In this document: in pieces, positions 49,770 through 58,207 of the stretch
Numbering within the stretch: position 1 is the stretch's first letter
Layout of the letters: each line of letters begins with the position of its first letter
Origin: Nanobdellota archaeon
GTDB taxonomy: Archaea; Nanobdellota; Nanobdellia; Woesearchaeales; JAGLXL01
Assembly (NCBI GenBank): GCA_023132895.1
Contig: JAGLXL010000004.1
Location: 27,917-91,916, forward strand
Length of the DNA: 64,000 bases
Reading direction: 5' to 3'
Position numbers and translations under genes: made by a program
Notes under the pieces: generated by a model
The model's input: only the letters and a program-made list of their open reading frames with translations
Told to the model about the DNA's origin: nothing
Databases searched by the model: none

Positions 49770-51068
49770 TTATATATTTTTCGTCTTTTTAAGAATAAAG
49801 AACGAATTGGGACTTTTTTTTTGTTGAGTATTTATCCAATTAATCTGGTTTTTATAAATTTTAATTGAAGTTTCAGGTTGATAATGTTTTTCCATTAGTT
49901 CAGCAGTGTCTCTAGCTGTTATTAAGAGTGAATCTTTAAGATATTCAACACGGGGAACATGTTTTCTGATGGGCATCTTCATTATTTCCAACATTCTTTC
50001 TAATTCTTCTTTGGTCCGGGGATGGTATGGTCTGCCTGTTCTTTGGTCTTTTAAATTTAGGAGAGACCTTAAAGTAAATTTTGCTTGTTTGATCATGGAA
50101 TGATAAAGTTCGGGTTTGTCCATCATTTCTAGAGTATGGAAATAACCCCAATTGAGGGCAGTGCCTACTAAAGACCTAATGCCCAAAGCAGTTCTAACAA
50201 GTTCTCTTCTAACAGTTTGATTTTTTTCGTAGTCAAAAGAAGGTGTCCAGACTTTTCCGTGAAGAACTTTGGTATTTTTAGGATTGATAGTGTAAGAGTC
50301 GATGTATAAGTAATTAGCAAGAACATCCTCTGGTACTAGGACAACTCCCACTGGTTTTCCTTGAAAGGTTAATCTAGCATCCTGAAGTTCTCTGTACCAG
50401 TTTGATCTTATTCTATTCTGAGGTAAAACCACTAAAACATCATAATCATCAAAAGTTGTGGGATCGTCTAAATTGCTAACAGAAGAGCCGTACAACATCA
50501 CAGAGATTCTCGAGCCAAACATATCTACCAGGGCGTCAGTAAAACCTAAGCTAGCTTCTGGAACCCTTTTTTCCAATTTGTAATCAAAATTCATAGAACG
50601 CAAGAAATTAGATAATGTTTCCTTGATGGTAGTGGCTCGGTTGACTAAACTTTTTTTAGTATTCATGGCCTGGCTAATCCAATCCCAATCACTGAGCTGG
50701 ACTTTTTCTTTTTTTTGACCAGACATCGCCATAATGTCCTCTAATTTTTTTTCCTTTCTTTCCATAAAATCATCATCAACAAAACCTTTATTGAAAGCAT
50801 TGTCTAATGTAGAATACAAATGAGAAACTCGCGTTTGAAATTCCAGTTCAGTATATTCTGGTGAGCAAGGCAATTCTGTTCCAAAAAGGTCATTGAGTTT
50901 TTTATTTAAGGAAGGAGTGCGAAAAAGAAATTCTAATTGTTTTCGAGTGTAAACAAAAAAAGGAACTCCTTCTGGTATCTCTGCTCTAATTCTTTTTACT
51001 TTACTCACAGAAAAACTCGGTTCGATTAAAATCCTGCCTATGGATTCGTCATCCAAATCAAGTTTCAT
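49770..51068 (-). CDS. Nucleotidyltransferase with helical C-terminal domain (432 aa)
   Basis: An N-terminal alpha/beta region of about 150 residues, then a pol-beta-type NTase core with VMLYGSSVSNLDDP and TTFDDYDVLVVLP near 190-215 (GS motif and D-x-D), followed by a helical C-terminal domain (RELVRTALGIRSLVGTALNW... YHSMIKQAKFTLRSLLNL) that looks HEPN-like. This would be an MNT and HEPN in one chain. ATG 51068 lies about 26 bp from TATA tttataaa (51091-51098), supporting a leaderless start; a TTG at 51080 is the alternative. Its place between spt5 and rpl11 suggests a conserved housekeeping role, but the substrate is unknown. Confidence 0.7.
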   Translation of the reverse strand: MKLDLDDESIGRILIEPSFSVSKVKRIRAEIPEGVPFFVYTRKQLEFLFRTPSLNKKLNDLFGTELPCSPEYTELEFQTRVSHLYSTLDNAFNKGFVDDDFMERKEKKLEDIMAMSGQKKEKVQLSDWDWISQAMNTKKSLVNRATTIKETLSNFLRSMNFDYKLEKRVPEASLGFTDALVDMFGSRISVMLYGSSVSNLDDPTTFDDYDVLVVLPQNRIRSNWYRELQDARLTFQGKPVGVVLVPEDVLANYLYIDSYTINPKNTKVLHGKVWTPSFDYEKNQTVRRELVRTALGIRSLVGTALNWGYFHTLEMMDKPELYHSMIKQAKFTLRSLLNLKDQRTGRPYHPRTKEELERMLEIMKMPIRKHVPRVEYLKDSLLITARDTAELMEKHYQPETSIKIYKNQINWINTQQKKSPNSFFILKKTKNI

Positions 51069-51116
51069 AATTGGCTTCAAAAATACTTGTTTTATAAAGT
51101 TTTATGTTCTGTAGAA

Positions 51117-51590
51117 TTATTCTTCATCCTCATCTGATTCTCTTCTGATGACTTTGACTGCATCCATCTTAACGGTAATTGGGATTGGAACAGCAGCTTC
51201 TAATAATTCAACAACAACTTCTTCTTTGGTTTTGTCAATTCTAATGACTTTAGCCTGCTCTCTTTTGAAAGGACCTGAGATTAATTCGATAATGTCACTC
51301 TTTCTGATGTTTAATTCTACTTTGACCTGTTCAAGCATGTGCTCGATTTCTCGGTAATCAATTTCATGAGGCAATATTCCTCTGGCGTATGGTATTCGAG
51401 CAGCAGCGTTTTCTGCGTCTTGTCTTGTTTCTGCTTCAACAAAAATATAGCCTCTCATTCCATGGGCTCTGATAACAGAATAAACATTGATGGTTGTTTC
51501 TTTTTTTAATTTTGAGATGATGAAATCAAAAACTTGATCTTCTCTGTTAGCGGTTGTTCTTAATCCGTAAATATGTGTTTTGGTTTCCAT
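51117..51590 (-). CDS. spt5: Transcription elongation factor Spt5
   Basis: The archaeal NusG/Spt5 homolog that clamps DNA in RNA polymerase. The NGN domain spans about 1-85 (IYGLRTTANREDQVFDFIIS... ARGILPHEIDYREIEHML) and the KOW domain about 95-150 (IELISGPFKREQAKVIRIDK). 157 residues is normal length. It follows secE by 1 nt, the classic archaeal secE-spt5 pair, here without rpl11 immediately behind because the NTase gene intervenes. Confidence 0.95.
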   Translation of the reverse strand: METKTHIYGLRTTANREDQVFDFIISKLKKETTINVYSVIRAHGMRGYIFVEAETRQDAENAAARIPYARGILPHEIDYREIEHMLEQVKVELNIRKSDIIELISGPFKREQAKVIRIDKTKEEVVVELLEAAVPIPITVKMDAVKVIRRESDEDEE

Positions 51591-51591
51591 T

Positions 51592-51783
51592 TTAAAATAG
51601 CAATTGTTTTCCCATAGCGAGAAGGAAGCCGATTAATCCGATGAGAGCCATACCCAGTCCTGAAACTTTAACTATAGTTTTGAATTCAGTTCGGTCTGGT
51701 TTTTTGGTTATCTTGAGAACACGCCGGCATTCTCTCAGGAATTTTTTTGTTTTTTGTGTTCTGGTTTGTTTGAATTCTTCCAT
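51592..51783 (-). CDS. secE: Protein translocase subunit SecE/Sss1
   Basis: 63 residues: an amphipathic helix (FKQTRTQKTKKFLRECRRVL), the hinge KITKKPDRTEFKTIVKVSG and one membrane helix (LGMALIGLIGFLLAMGK), as in archaeal SecE/Sec61 gamma. The frame is open to a TTG at 51879, which would add 32 residues, but the ATG at 51783 gives the normal family size. The purine-rich GGAGGAGG lies 28 nt upstream and a small stem between it and the ATG may bring them together. The leader contains hairpin repeats (copy L). Confidence 0.88.
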   Translation of the reverse strand: MEEFKQTRTQKTKKFLRECRRVLKITKKPDRTEFKTIVKVSGLGMALIGLIGFLLAMGKQLLF

Positions 51784-51793
51784 ACTGAAAAAA

Positions 51794-51880
51794 GGAAACT
51801 TGATAATTTCCTCCTCCTGTTTGCGTTTCCCAACGGAAATCTCCGATTTCCTAGGTATTTGAAAACTCTTAGTTTTCAAA
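51794..51880. repeat. Hairpin array in secE leader (copy L)
   Basis: Stems ggaaa/tttcc (51794-51811, between GGAGGAGG and the ATG on the minus strand), ggaaatc/gatttcc (51835-51851, 3-nt loop) and tttgaaaact/agttttcaaa (51858-51880, 3-nt loop, 10 bp perfect). The last stem is nearly that of copy G (tttgaaaat/attttcaaa). Confidence 0.6.
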
Positions 51881-52012
51881 ACTTTTTTGGTCGACCTCCC
51901 CCTTTCATGGGTCGGTCATTTTAGGTCCTTCTACCCCCGATAAAGGTTGAGTAGAATTATAAACTTAATATTTGGTGGTTATTTATAAGCTTTTTGGTTA
52001 AAAAAGAAAAAA

Positions 52013-53230
52013 TTATTTGACAAACTCAATGCCCAATTCCTGCTCGATTTCCTGGATTTTTTTGTCGGCGTTTCTTTTTAATGGGCTGAAGATTTGTTCT
52101 GATTTTACTCCGGTGATGATTAGTAAAACTCTTACAGTTTTGTCTAAATCTTTGTAGATTTGCGCACCCCAGATGATTTTGGCGTCATCGTCTAAAAGAT
52201 TGGCCACGGTTTCAACAACTTTTCTGGCTTCATCAAGAGTCATGTCTTCACCGCCAGAAACATTGATCAAAGCGCCGTTAGCACCAGCAACTTCGACATC
52301 TAACAAGGGATTTTCAATTGCTTTTTGGACTGCTTCATTAGCACGGTCTTCGGTATCTGATTCTCCAATTCCAATTAATGAAACTCCGCCGCTGCCCATG
52401 ACTGCTTTGATATCGGCAAAGTCTAAGTTGACTAATCCTGCTTTTGTTACTAACTCTGCAATTCCTTTGACAGAATTGGTTAAAATTTCATCAGCAACTT
52501 TGAAAGCTGTTTGTAGTGGCAAGTCTGGAGCTAATTCTAATAATTTTTCATTTGGAATAACAATCAAGGTGTCAACTACCTGCTCCATTTTTTCCAGGCC
52601 GATCTGGGCATTTTCTTGTCTTTTGTAACCTTCCATGGTGAAAGGTAAAGTTACTATGCCAACTGTTAAGGCGCCCATTTTTTTGGCTATTTGGGCAATA
52701 ACTGGTGCTGCGCCAGAGCCTGTTCCGCCGCCTAGGCCGCAAGTAATGAAAACCATATCAGAATTTTCAATGGCTCTTTTAATATCAATTTCATTTTCTT
52801 TGGCTGCTTCTTCTCCTAATTTTGGATTGGAGCCAGCACCCATACCTCTAGTGACTTCACGGCCGACAAGAATTTTTTTATCTGCAGTAGTGTATAGTAA
52901 ATCTTGAGCATCTGTATTGATAGCAATGGTTTGAGCACCTTTAATACCAACTTCTGTAATTCGGTTGATGGTATTGCCACCGGCACCGCCGCAGCCAATA
53001 ACCTTGATTCTGGTTTTTTGCTGAGCAAGCATGGCTTCTAATTCAGCATTGATATCTTGTTGAGAAGGTTCTGGTGCTCTATAAACTGATCTTGGTTCAG
53101 GTTCTTGAAAAGAAGGCTGTGGTGATTCATTTATTTCAATATTGGGACTTGGTTCAGGTTGTTGCTTTTCGAAATTATTTTCAGAAGGATTAGTATTTTG
53201 AGTTTCTTCATATATCTCCACTTTTTTCAC
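52013..53230 (-). CDS. ftsZ: Cell division GTPase FtsZ
   Basis: Tubulin-family GTPase forming the division ring. An N-terminal Pro/Glu/Gln-rich extension of about 60 residues (NPSENNFEKQQPEPSPNIEI) is followed by the GTP-binding domain with VIGCGGAGGNTINRI near 77, the tubulin signature TCGLGGGTGSGAAPVIAQ near 163, and NLDFADIKAVMGSGG near 268. The C-terminal domain ends with a short conserved-looking tail (ADKKIQEIEQELGIEFV). 405 residues is normal. A minus-strand gene order ftsZ-secE-spt5 is typical of archaea. Confidence 0.97.
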   Translation of the reverse strand: MKKVEIYEETQNTNPSENNFEKQQPEPSPNIEINESPQPSFQEPEPRSVYRAPEPSQQDINAELEAMLAQQKTRIKVIGCGGAGGNTINRITEVGIKGAQTIAINTDAQDLLYTTADKKILVGREVTRGMGAGSNPKLGEEAAKENEIDIKRAIENSDMVFITCGLGGGTGSGAAPVIAQIAKKMGALTVGIVTLPFTMEGYKRQENAQIGLEKMEQVVDTLIVIPNEKLLELAPDLPLQTAFKVADEILTNSVKGIAELVTKAGLVNLDFADIKAVMGSGGVSLIGIGESDTEDRANEAVQKAIENPLLDVEVAGANGALINVSGGEDMTLDEARKVVETVANLLDDDAKIIWGAQIYKDLDKTVRVLLIITGVKSEQIFSPLKRNADKKIQEIEQELGIEFVK

Positions 53231-53279
53231 CCCTACATAGAGTATGTTAATTCAATATTGTAGTGATATATAAAGTTTT

Positions 53280-53990
53280 TTAGTCTTGAGAAGTGGTTTC
53301 TGGTTTATTTTCTGGTTTTTTAATGTCTTTTTTTGGAGCTTCTTTTTCAGGCTTCTTAAACTCAATTTCCTTGACTTTGGTCAATTCTATAAGTTTTTTC
53401 TTGATTGGCTCTTGAGCAGGCGGCGGTAATTCGATTGGCAAGGTGATAGTTGCTTTGTTTTCTTTGACTTCGACTTTAATATCCGGCAAGTTGAAAGACA
53501 TTTTGAGATAAGCTTCAATTTTTTCTTTAGGATCTGTCAATATCCTTAAAACTTTGATTTGGTAAGTGACGTCTTTGCCTGAAAAAGGATGGTTGTAGTC
53601 AATTAAGACTCTTCCGCCAGAAACTCTGAGAACAGTTGCCAATTGATTGTCGATATTAACTTGTAATCCTGGCTGAGGCATGACTTCTTGTTTTTTGAAA
53701 ACATTTAAAGGTACTAGTTTTATGAGTTGGGCGTTCTTTTTTCCAAAAGCTTTTGCTGTTGGCAATTCAACTGTGTATTCTTTGTCTAATTCTTTGCCTT
53801 CTAAAAATTCATCCAAACCTTTTGGTATTTGCTCTTCACCAACACAAATAATGCCTGGTTTGTATTCCATCTGAGAATCATAAATCTTGTTTTCTTCAGC
53901 TGTTTTTTTATCTGTGGTGTCAAAGACAATGCCATCTTTGAATTTGCCAGTGTATTCAATTTCAACGAAATCATGTTTTTTGATTGCCAT
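53280..53990 (-). CDS. FKBP-type peptidyl-prolyl isomerase, SlyD-like
   Basis: 236 residues. FKBP halves EIEYTGKFKDGIVFDTTDKK (start) and INYNHP-type IDYNHPFSGKDVTYQIKVL (about 135-155) surround an insert-in-flap chaperone domain (about 85-125: AFGKKNAQLIKLVPLNVFKK), followed by a C-terminal alpha/beta extension and an acidic/lysine tail (KPEKEAPKKDIKKPENKPET). Archaeal long-type FKBPs assist folding of cytoplasmic proteins. It lies downstream of cmk and upstream of ftsZ on the same strand. Confidence 0.93.
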   Translation of the reverse strand: MAIKKHDFVEIEYTGKFKDGIVFDTTDKKTAEENKIYDSQMEYKPGIICVGEEQIPKGLDEFLEGKELDKEYTVELPTAKAFGKKNAQLIKLVPLNVFKKQEVMPQPGLQVNIDNQLATVLRVSGGRVLIDYNHPFSGKDVTYQIKVLRILTDPKEKIEAYLKMSFNLPDIKVEVKENKATITLPIELPPPAQEPIKKKLIELTKVKEIEFKKPEKEAPKKDIKKPENKPETTSQD

Positions 53991-54013
53991 TTTGGTTTGG
54001 AGAACGTTGTTTT

Positions 54014-54556
54014 TTATAAAGATTTTTGTTTTTCGAGATATTCTAAGGTTTTTTTGGTTATTTCTTCTGGTGTTAGTTCACTGGTATCGATTAGAAGATC
54101 GTAATTGGTTTTATCATAATGATTGACATTGTAATATTCCTGATAACGTTTGGATTCTGATTTTTGTCTTTGTGTAATTTCTTTTTCCATTTCTCCTGGT
54201 GTTTTTGCTGTTTCTCCTGGTCTTTTGTCCTTAAAGATTCTTTGGACTCTGATTTTGATATCTGCGTCGAGAAAGATTTTAACTGCTTTGGGAATGAAAT
54301 AAAAGCCTAGTCTGGTATCGATGATGAAATTATCTTCTGTTTCGCCAAGTTTTTTTGACCAGTTGTCAATTTCCTGGTCGACTGAAAGGTCTGATTCTGC
54401 TAATTCACTGAGTTCTGCCAAGGTGATGTTTCTATCTTTGGCCATTTTTCTCATGAAATCTCCAGTAGAGTGATGTTTTAACTTGAGTTTTTTGGCGAGA
54501 AGTTTGGCAATAGTTGATTTTCCCGAGCCTGGTGTTCCTGAGATTGTGATTATCAT
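54014..54556 (-). CDS. cmk: Cytidylate kinase, archaeal type
   Basis: Phosphorylates CMP/dCMP with ATP. The P-loop ISGTPGSGKSTIAKLLAKKL is at the N-terminus, HHSTGDFMRKMAKDR near 28 binds the nucleotide, and the lid region DKRPGETAKTPGEM is near 110. 180 residues matches archaeal Cmk. The ATG at 54556 overlaps the dphB stop as ATGA, so the upstream in-frame start at 54610 is not needed. Confidence 0.92.
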   Translation of the reverse strand: MIITISGTPGSGKSTIAKLLAKKLKLKHHSTGDFMRKMAKDRNITLAELSELAESDLSVDQEIDNWSKKLGETEDNFIIDTRLGFYFIPKAVKIFLDADIKIRVQRIFKDKRPGETAKTPGEMEKEITQRQKSESKRYQEYYNVNHYDKTNYDLLIDTSELTPEEITKKTLEYLEKQKSL

Positions 54557-55305
54557 TTTTTTAATGCTTCTTCTTCCATAAAATGGAGTTGTCCTGGAAC
54601 GATTAAGCAATATGGTGGTTTGCCAAAGTCTTTTTTCATGAGTTTTTGAGCTTCGTCGTAAACAATTAATGGTTTTTTGCTTCCCAATCGAGCGCAGCCA
54701 ATGACTTTTGTTTTCTTTGAGAATATTTTATTTTTCTTTTTTGATTCAATTTTTAATAGAATGTCAATAGCATCATTAATTGACATGAATTTGTTTTCTA
54801 AAGGATTAAGATCTAATAAGAAAAGAGTGTGAAGCTTTTGTTTTTGGTTTTGTTTGAGAACATTGTAAGGTGTTTCCAAGGCCCAGTAGTTTTCGGCAAA
54901 TGGAATCGAAGTTGTTTTGCCGAATTTGTATAACTGCAAGCCGGTAATACCAACTGCGGTAAGTATTGATGCATTGTGAATAACTTCTGTTTTGATGTTT
55001 TTTTCTTTGGCTCTGAGGAAAAGGTCGATGTGCGTGGTGGCAGACATGGGATCGCCGATGATTAAAAGCGCGGTGTCAAATTTTTTGGATTTGTTTAAGA
55101 TTTCATCTGCTCTTTTTTCAATTAACTCTCTGCCGGCCAATGTTATTTTCTTTTTGTAGAATTTTTCGAGTTTTTCTGGTTTGATTTGGAGGATGGAAGT
55201 GTAATACTCTAAATAGAGATATTTGCATTTCTTGATGGCTTCGAGACCTTTGACAGTGATGTCTTTTTCGTCATTAAGTCCAAGGCCGATGAGGTAAAGA
55301 GTCAT
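54553..55305 (-). CDS. dphB: Diphthine synthase
   Basis: SAM-dependent methyltransferase of the diphthamide pathway, modifying a histidine of elongation factor 2. The tetrapyrrole-methylase fold shows MTLYLIGLGLNDEKDITVKG, LEYYTSIL, ELIEKRADEIL, LLIIGDPMSATTHIDL near 82 and ILTAVGITGLQLYKFGKTTS near 112. 250 residues is standard. It is the first gene of a pair with cmk. Confidence 0.95.
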   Translation of the reverse strand: MTLYLIGLGLNDEKDITVKGLEAIKKCKYLYLEYYTSILQIKPEKLEKFYKKKITLAGRELIEKRADEILNKSKKFDTALLIIGDPMSATTHIDLFLRAKEKNIKTEVIHNASILTAVGITGLQLYKFGKTTSIPFAENYWALETPYNVLKQNQKQKLHTLFLLDLNPLENKFMSINDAIDILLKIESKKKNKIFSKKTKVIGCARLGSKKPLIVYDEAQKLMKKDFGKPPYCLIVPGQLHFMEEEALKK

Positions 55306-55371
55306 AAATAAGGAAAGTGTTTTTAGGTTTATAAAAGTTTAGGATGGGGGAATATATACTCAAGAAAAAAA

Positions 55372-55686
55372 TTAAAGGGGTCCGCCAACATAACCATCTG
55401 GTAAATTGCGTATTGATTCTGGTGTAATGGTCCTTTTTATATCTTGGAGTTTATCTTCCCTCATTGTTATCTCATGAATACCATTAACTCTATATGTTGG
55501 TTGATTTGTTTCAAAATCAATGCCTTTTCTGTTAACAATAACAGATGTAGATAGGTACTTACTATCTTTTTTGTTTTTTATAACATTCTGTAATGAAGGA
55601 TTTTTTTGTTCCATCTTTTGCAATGCTTTTTGAACAGGACCAGTTCCCAATTCAATTTCTACATTGTTATGGTTTAAAAGATTCAT
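55372..55686 (-). CDS. Hypothetical protein (104 aa)
   Basis: A hydrophilic protein of 104 residues without membrane helix or known motif; a beta segment (YLSTSVIVNRKGIDFETNQP, then TYRVNGIHEITM) is followed by a short helix and Gly-Pro end (DGYVGGPL). AGAGGT precedes the ATG and a TATA-like aatatataaat (55727-55738 region) is further upstream. No family is recognised. The motif aatatataaatgttt also occurs at the MNT promoter (38208). Confidence 0.5.
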   Translation of the reverse strand: MNLLNHNNVEIELGTGPVQKALQKMEQKNPSLQNVIKNKKDSKYLSTSVIVNRKGIDFETNQPTYRVNGIHEITMREDKLQDIKRTITPESIRNLPDGYVGGPL

Positions 55687-56060
55687 TTTGATTTACCTCT
55701 AAGATTAATGATATTTAATCTAATTAACTAATATATAAATGTTTCGGAAATGCTGTCACTTAACAGTCATAACAACCGTTTTGACCCTTTATTTCCGCTT
55801 AGAAATCAGGCATTTTAACACTTTTTTCGTAAAAGTAAGCCTGAAAATTTTGCGAAACAATTTCCAGCGAATTTCGGCTCAATTGCCAATCCCAATCCAA
55901 TGCGCTAAGCTTTGATTAGGATTAGATATTATAATGCTAAACTGTTATATAAATGTTGCTGGGATTTTGTGAGAAATTGAGTTCTGTTTCAAAATCAAAA
56001 AAGAAAGTTTTAAATACAAAATTCTATTCATTTCATTCAAAACTGAAATTTGTGAATATT
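55687..56060. other. Intergenic region at left edge of accessory segment
   Basis: 374 bp without a gene. It holds the promoter of the 104-residue gene, a repeat block (ATTTTGCGAAA at 55847-55857 and AGCGAATTTCGGCTC at 55866-55880) that recurs inverted at 63714-63763, an imperfect inverted repeat (aatcccaatc / gattaggatt, 55888-55922) and, near 56009, a TATA-like tttaaata for the GbsR-like gene. Confidence 0.55.
55847..55880 (+). repeat. Left inverted repeat of accessory segment
   Basis: The 11-mer ATTTTGCGAAA and 15-mer AGCGAATTTCGGCTC match, in reverse orientation, 63753-63763 and 63714-63728. The second block contains the 9-bp palindrome cgaatttcg. The spacing between blocks differs (8 versus 24 nt). 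Confidence 0.55.
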
Positions 56061-56555
56061 ATGGCAAAAGACATATTAAAAATAGAACGGAATTTTATTG
56101 ATAGAACAGGAAAAATCTCAAAGCAGTGGGGCTTAGGAGAGCCTGCTGGCAGAGTGTGGGCTGCCCTTTTGTTTGCAGATGTTTCTCTTTCTCAAAGAGA
56201 AATCGCAGAAAAAACAGATTATAGTTTAAGTTTAGTCAGTCCGAGTTTGAAAATTCTTGAGAAATTAAATATAATCAGATCTATTAGAGGAAAAGGTAAA
56301 GAAAAATTATATGAACTTGCTGTATCATTTATTGAGGCATTTAATGGATTAGTTAAAAGATTTTTAGAACAAGACATAAAACCATTGATTAAGCAATTAG
56401 AAGGCATAAATGAAATTCCTGATGCTAACAAAAAAAAGAAATTGGGAAAATTGGTAAAAGAGTACAAAAGTCTGGAAATGTATCTTGGTTTATTCAATAA
56501 ACTTATGGCAATGAAAAAAGCAACTGCTGAAAAAGTCAGCAAATTGATTGGATAA
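56061..56555 (+). CDS. GbsR/MarR-family winged-helix regulator
   Basis: 164 residues. The start MAKDILKIERNFIDRTGKIS and QWGLGEPAGRVWAALLFADV are typical of GbsR-type regulators, followed by the HTH (SLSQREIAEKTDYSLSLVSP) and a wing (SIRGKGKEKLYEL). The C-terminal half is helical for dimerisation. The frame is open from 55953, but family alignment supports ATG 56061. It lies 60 bp before the radical SAM gene on the same strand and probably controls the cluster. Confidence 0.82.
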   Translation: MAKDILKIERNFIDRTGKISKQWGLGEPAGRVWAALLFADVSLSQREIAEKTDYSLSLVSPSLKILEKLNIIRSIRGKGKEKLYELAVSFIEAFNGLVKRFLEQDIKPLIKQLEGINEIPDANKKKKLGKLVKEYKSLEMYLGLFNKLMAMKKATAEKVSKLIG

Positions 56556-56614
56556 TTTTTTTTATCTAACATATTTCATAAAAAACTGAAAGAAATGAAA
56601 TTTAGGGTGAGAAC

Positions 56615-58015
56615 ATGGAAATCATAAACAAACTGAAAGATGGTACCAAACAGCAAATTACCAAACAAATAATAAAAAATCTCCATAAAATTTCTGATGA
56701 AAATCTGATAAGGTTAACTTATTTGGCAGAAAAAATTATTAACAAAAACTATAAATCCACAGTTCAGTTTATCAGAAAAGCCTGGCAGCAAAAACATCCG
56801 ACAACTATTTTAGCCAAAAATCTTTCTCAAAATTTATCTAAAAACTGCAAAGAAAAACTGGTCAAAAATCTGTTTATTAATAGTTTATTGACAGGCCCTG
56901 AAAAAAGAAAAGCATTTGTAGAAAAAGAGAGTTTTTATCCGCCTTCTTTCATGTTAATCAGTCCTACCATGAGGTGTAATTTAAACTGTATCGGGTGCTC
57001 TACCAGAGAATATACAATAAAAGATGACTTGCCTTTTGAAACTATTGACAGAGTAATCAAAGAAGCAAAAGAAATGGGGATATATTTTATTGTGACACTG
57101 GGGGGAGAGACATTTGTTAGACAAGACATGTTTGATATCTACAAAAAACACAATGATGTTTATTTTCAGGTTTATACCAATGGCACGTTAATTAGTAAAA
57201 AAGTGGCTAAAGAATTATCTATTTTAGGAAATGTCGCTCCCATTCTCAGTTTAGAAGGCTTTGAAAAAGAAACAGATGCCAGAAGGGGTAAAAATGTGTA
57301 TAAAAAAGTAATGCAGGCCATGGATAATCTGAGAGAAGCAGGAGTTTTATACGGTTTTTCAGTTACTGTAACAAAGAATAATGCTGCTCTGGTAGTTAGT
57401 GATAACTTTATCAATAAGATGCTAGATAAGGGCTGTTCAATTGGATGGTATTTTCAATACATCCCTATTGGTAAATGTCCTGATATCAAATTAATGGCCA
57501 CTCCCGCTCAAAGAGATAAAGTTAGAAGAAGAATTGGGGAAATAAGAAATGCCAAGCCTGTTTTCATAGGAGATTTCTGGGGAGATGGACCCGGTGTTGG
57601 AGGATGTATTGCTGCTGCCAGACCAGGAGGTTATTTCCATATAAATCATAAAGGAGATGTTGAACCGTGCGGTTTTGTGCATTTTGCAACTGATAACATA
57701 AAAAACAAGAGTTTGAAAGAAGCATTGAATTCTGATTTTTTTAAAGCACTGAGAGAGCGCCAGCAATTTATTAAGGCTCCAAAAAGATACAGCGATAATT
57801 TGTTGACCCCATGTATGATCATAGACCAGCCTTGGGTTCTTAGAGAAGTGTGCCAGAAATGCAAGGCTTATCCAACACATCCCGGAGCAGAAACAATAAT
57901 ATCGAAACCAGAAATAATTAAGCATCTTGATGAGTATTCAGAGGAAATGCATAAAATAACAGACCCAATTCGGGAGAATGAATTAAATAAGAAATTTAAA
58001 CATCGGAAAAGTTAA
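56615..58015 (+). CDS. Radical SAM enzyme with SPASM-like C-terminus (466 aa)
   Basis: An N-terminal helical domain of about 100 residues, the cluster motif SPTMRCNLNCIGC near 115-127 (C-x3-C-x2-C), a TIM-barrel core with TLGGETFVRQDM and SLEGFEKETDARRG, and a C-terminal Cys region (VGGCIAAARPGGYFHI, GDVEPCGFVHFA, TPCMIIDQP, CQKCKAYPTHPGAE) expected to hold auxiliary Fe-S cluster ligands. It resembles a widespread, mostly bacterial family of unknown substrate. GGGTGAG precedes the ATG. The adjacent patatin and membrane genes suggest a lipid or membrane-linked substrate, which is inference. Confidence 0.85.
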   Translation: MEIINKLKDGTKQQITKQIIKNLHKISDENLIRLTYLAEKIINKNYKSTVQFIRKAWQQKHPTTILAKNLSQNLSKNCKEKLVKNLFINSLLTGPEKRKAFVEKESFYPPSFMLISPTMRCNLNCIGCSTREYTIKDDLPFETIDRVIKEAKEMGIYFIVTLGGETFVRQDMFDIYKKHNDVYFQVYTNGTLISKKVAKELSILGNVAPILSLEGFEKETDARRGKNVYKKVMQAMDNLREAGVLYGFSVTVTKNNAALVVSDNFINKMLDKGCSIGWYFQYIPIGKCPDIKLMATPAQRDKVRRRIGEIRNAKPVFIGDFWGDGPGVGGCIAAARPGGYFHINHKGDVEPCGFVHFATDNIKNKSLKEALNSDFFKALRERQQFIKAPKRYSDNLLTPCMIIDQPWVLREVCQKCKAYPTHPGAETIISKPEIIKHLDEYSEEMHKITDPIRENELNKKFKHRKS

Positions 58016-58035
58016 AAACAAAATGAGGTGAAAAA

Positions 58036-58167
58036 ATGGCAATAATGGAAAACGTACCCGCATTTGCAACAAACCCTTGGTTTATTGGAGGGGCTGTTGT
58101 AGTAATATTAGCAATCATTGGAGGAATTCTTTGGTGGCTACACAAAGAAGGAAAACTGCCTTTCTAA
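58036..58167 (+). CDS. 43-residue single-helix membrane protein
   Basis: MAIMENVPAFATNPWFIGG followed by a Gly/Ile/Val-rich helix (AVVVILAIIGGILWWL) and HKEGKLPF. GAGGTG precedes the ATG by 5 nt and the gene is 20 bp behind the radical SAM gene, so it is a likely operon partner. A terminator-like hairpin overlaps its stop codon. Confidence 0.65.
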   Translation: MAIMENVPAFATNPWFIGGAVVVILAIIGGILWWLHKEGKLPF

Positions 58168-58190
58168 AGGCATTTTTTTCTTTTTTTTAA
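58157..58190 (+). terminator. Hairpin plus T-run after small membrane gene
   Basis: Stem tgccttt/aaaggca with a 2-nt loop (58157-58172) overlaps the stop codon and is followed by T-runs of 7 and 8 nt. It could end or reduce transcription before the patatin gene, which has its own AAAGGGAG site. Confidence 0.6.
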
Positions 58191-58207
58191 TAGAAAGGGA
58201 GTAAGAA

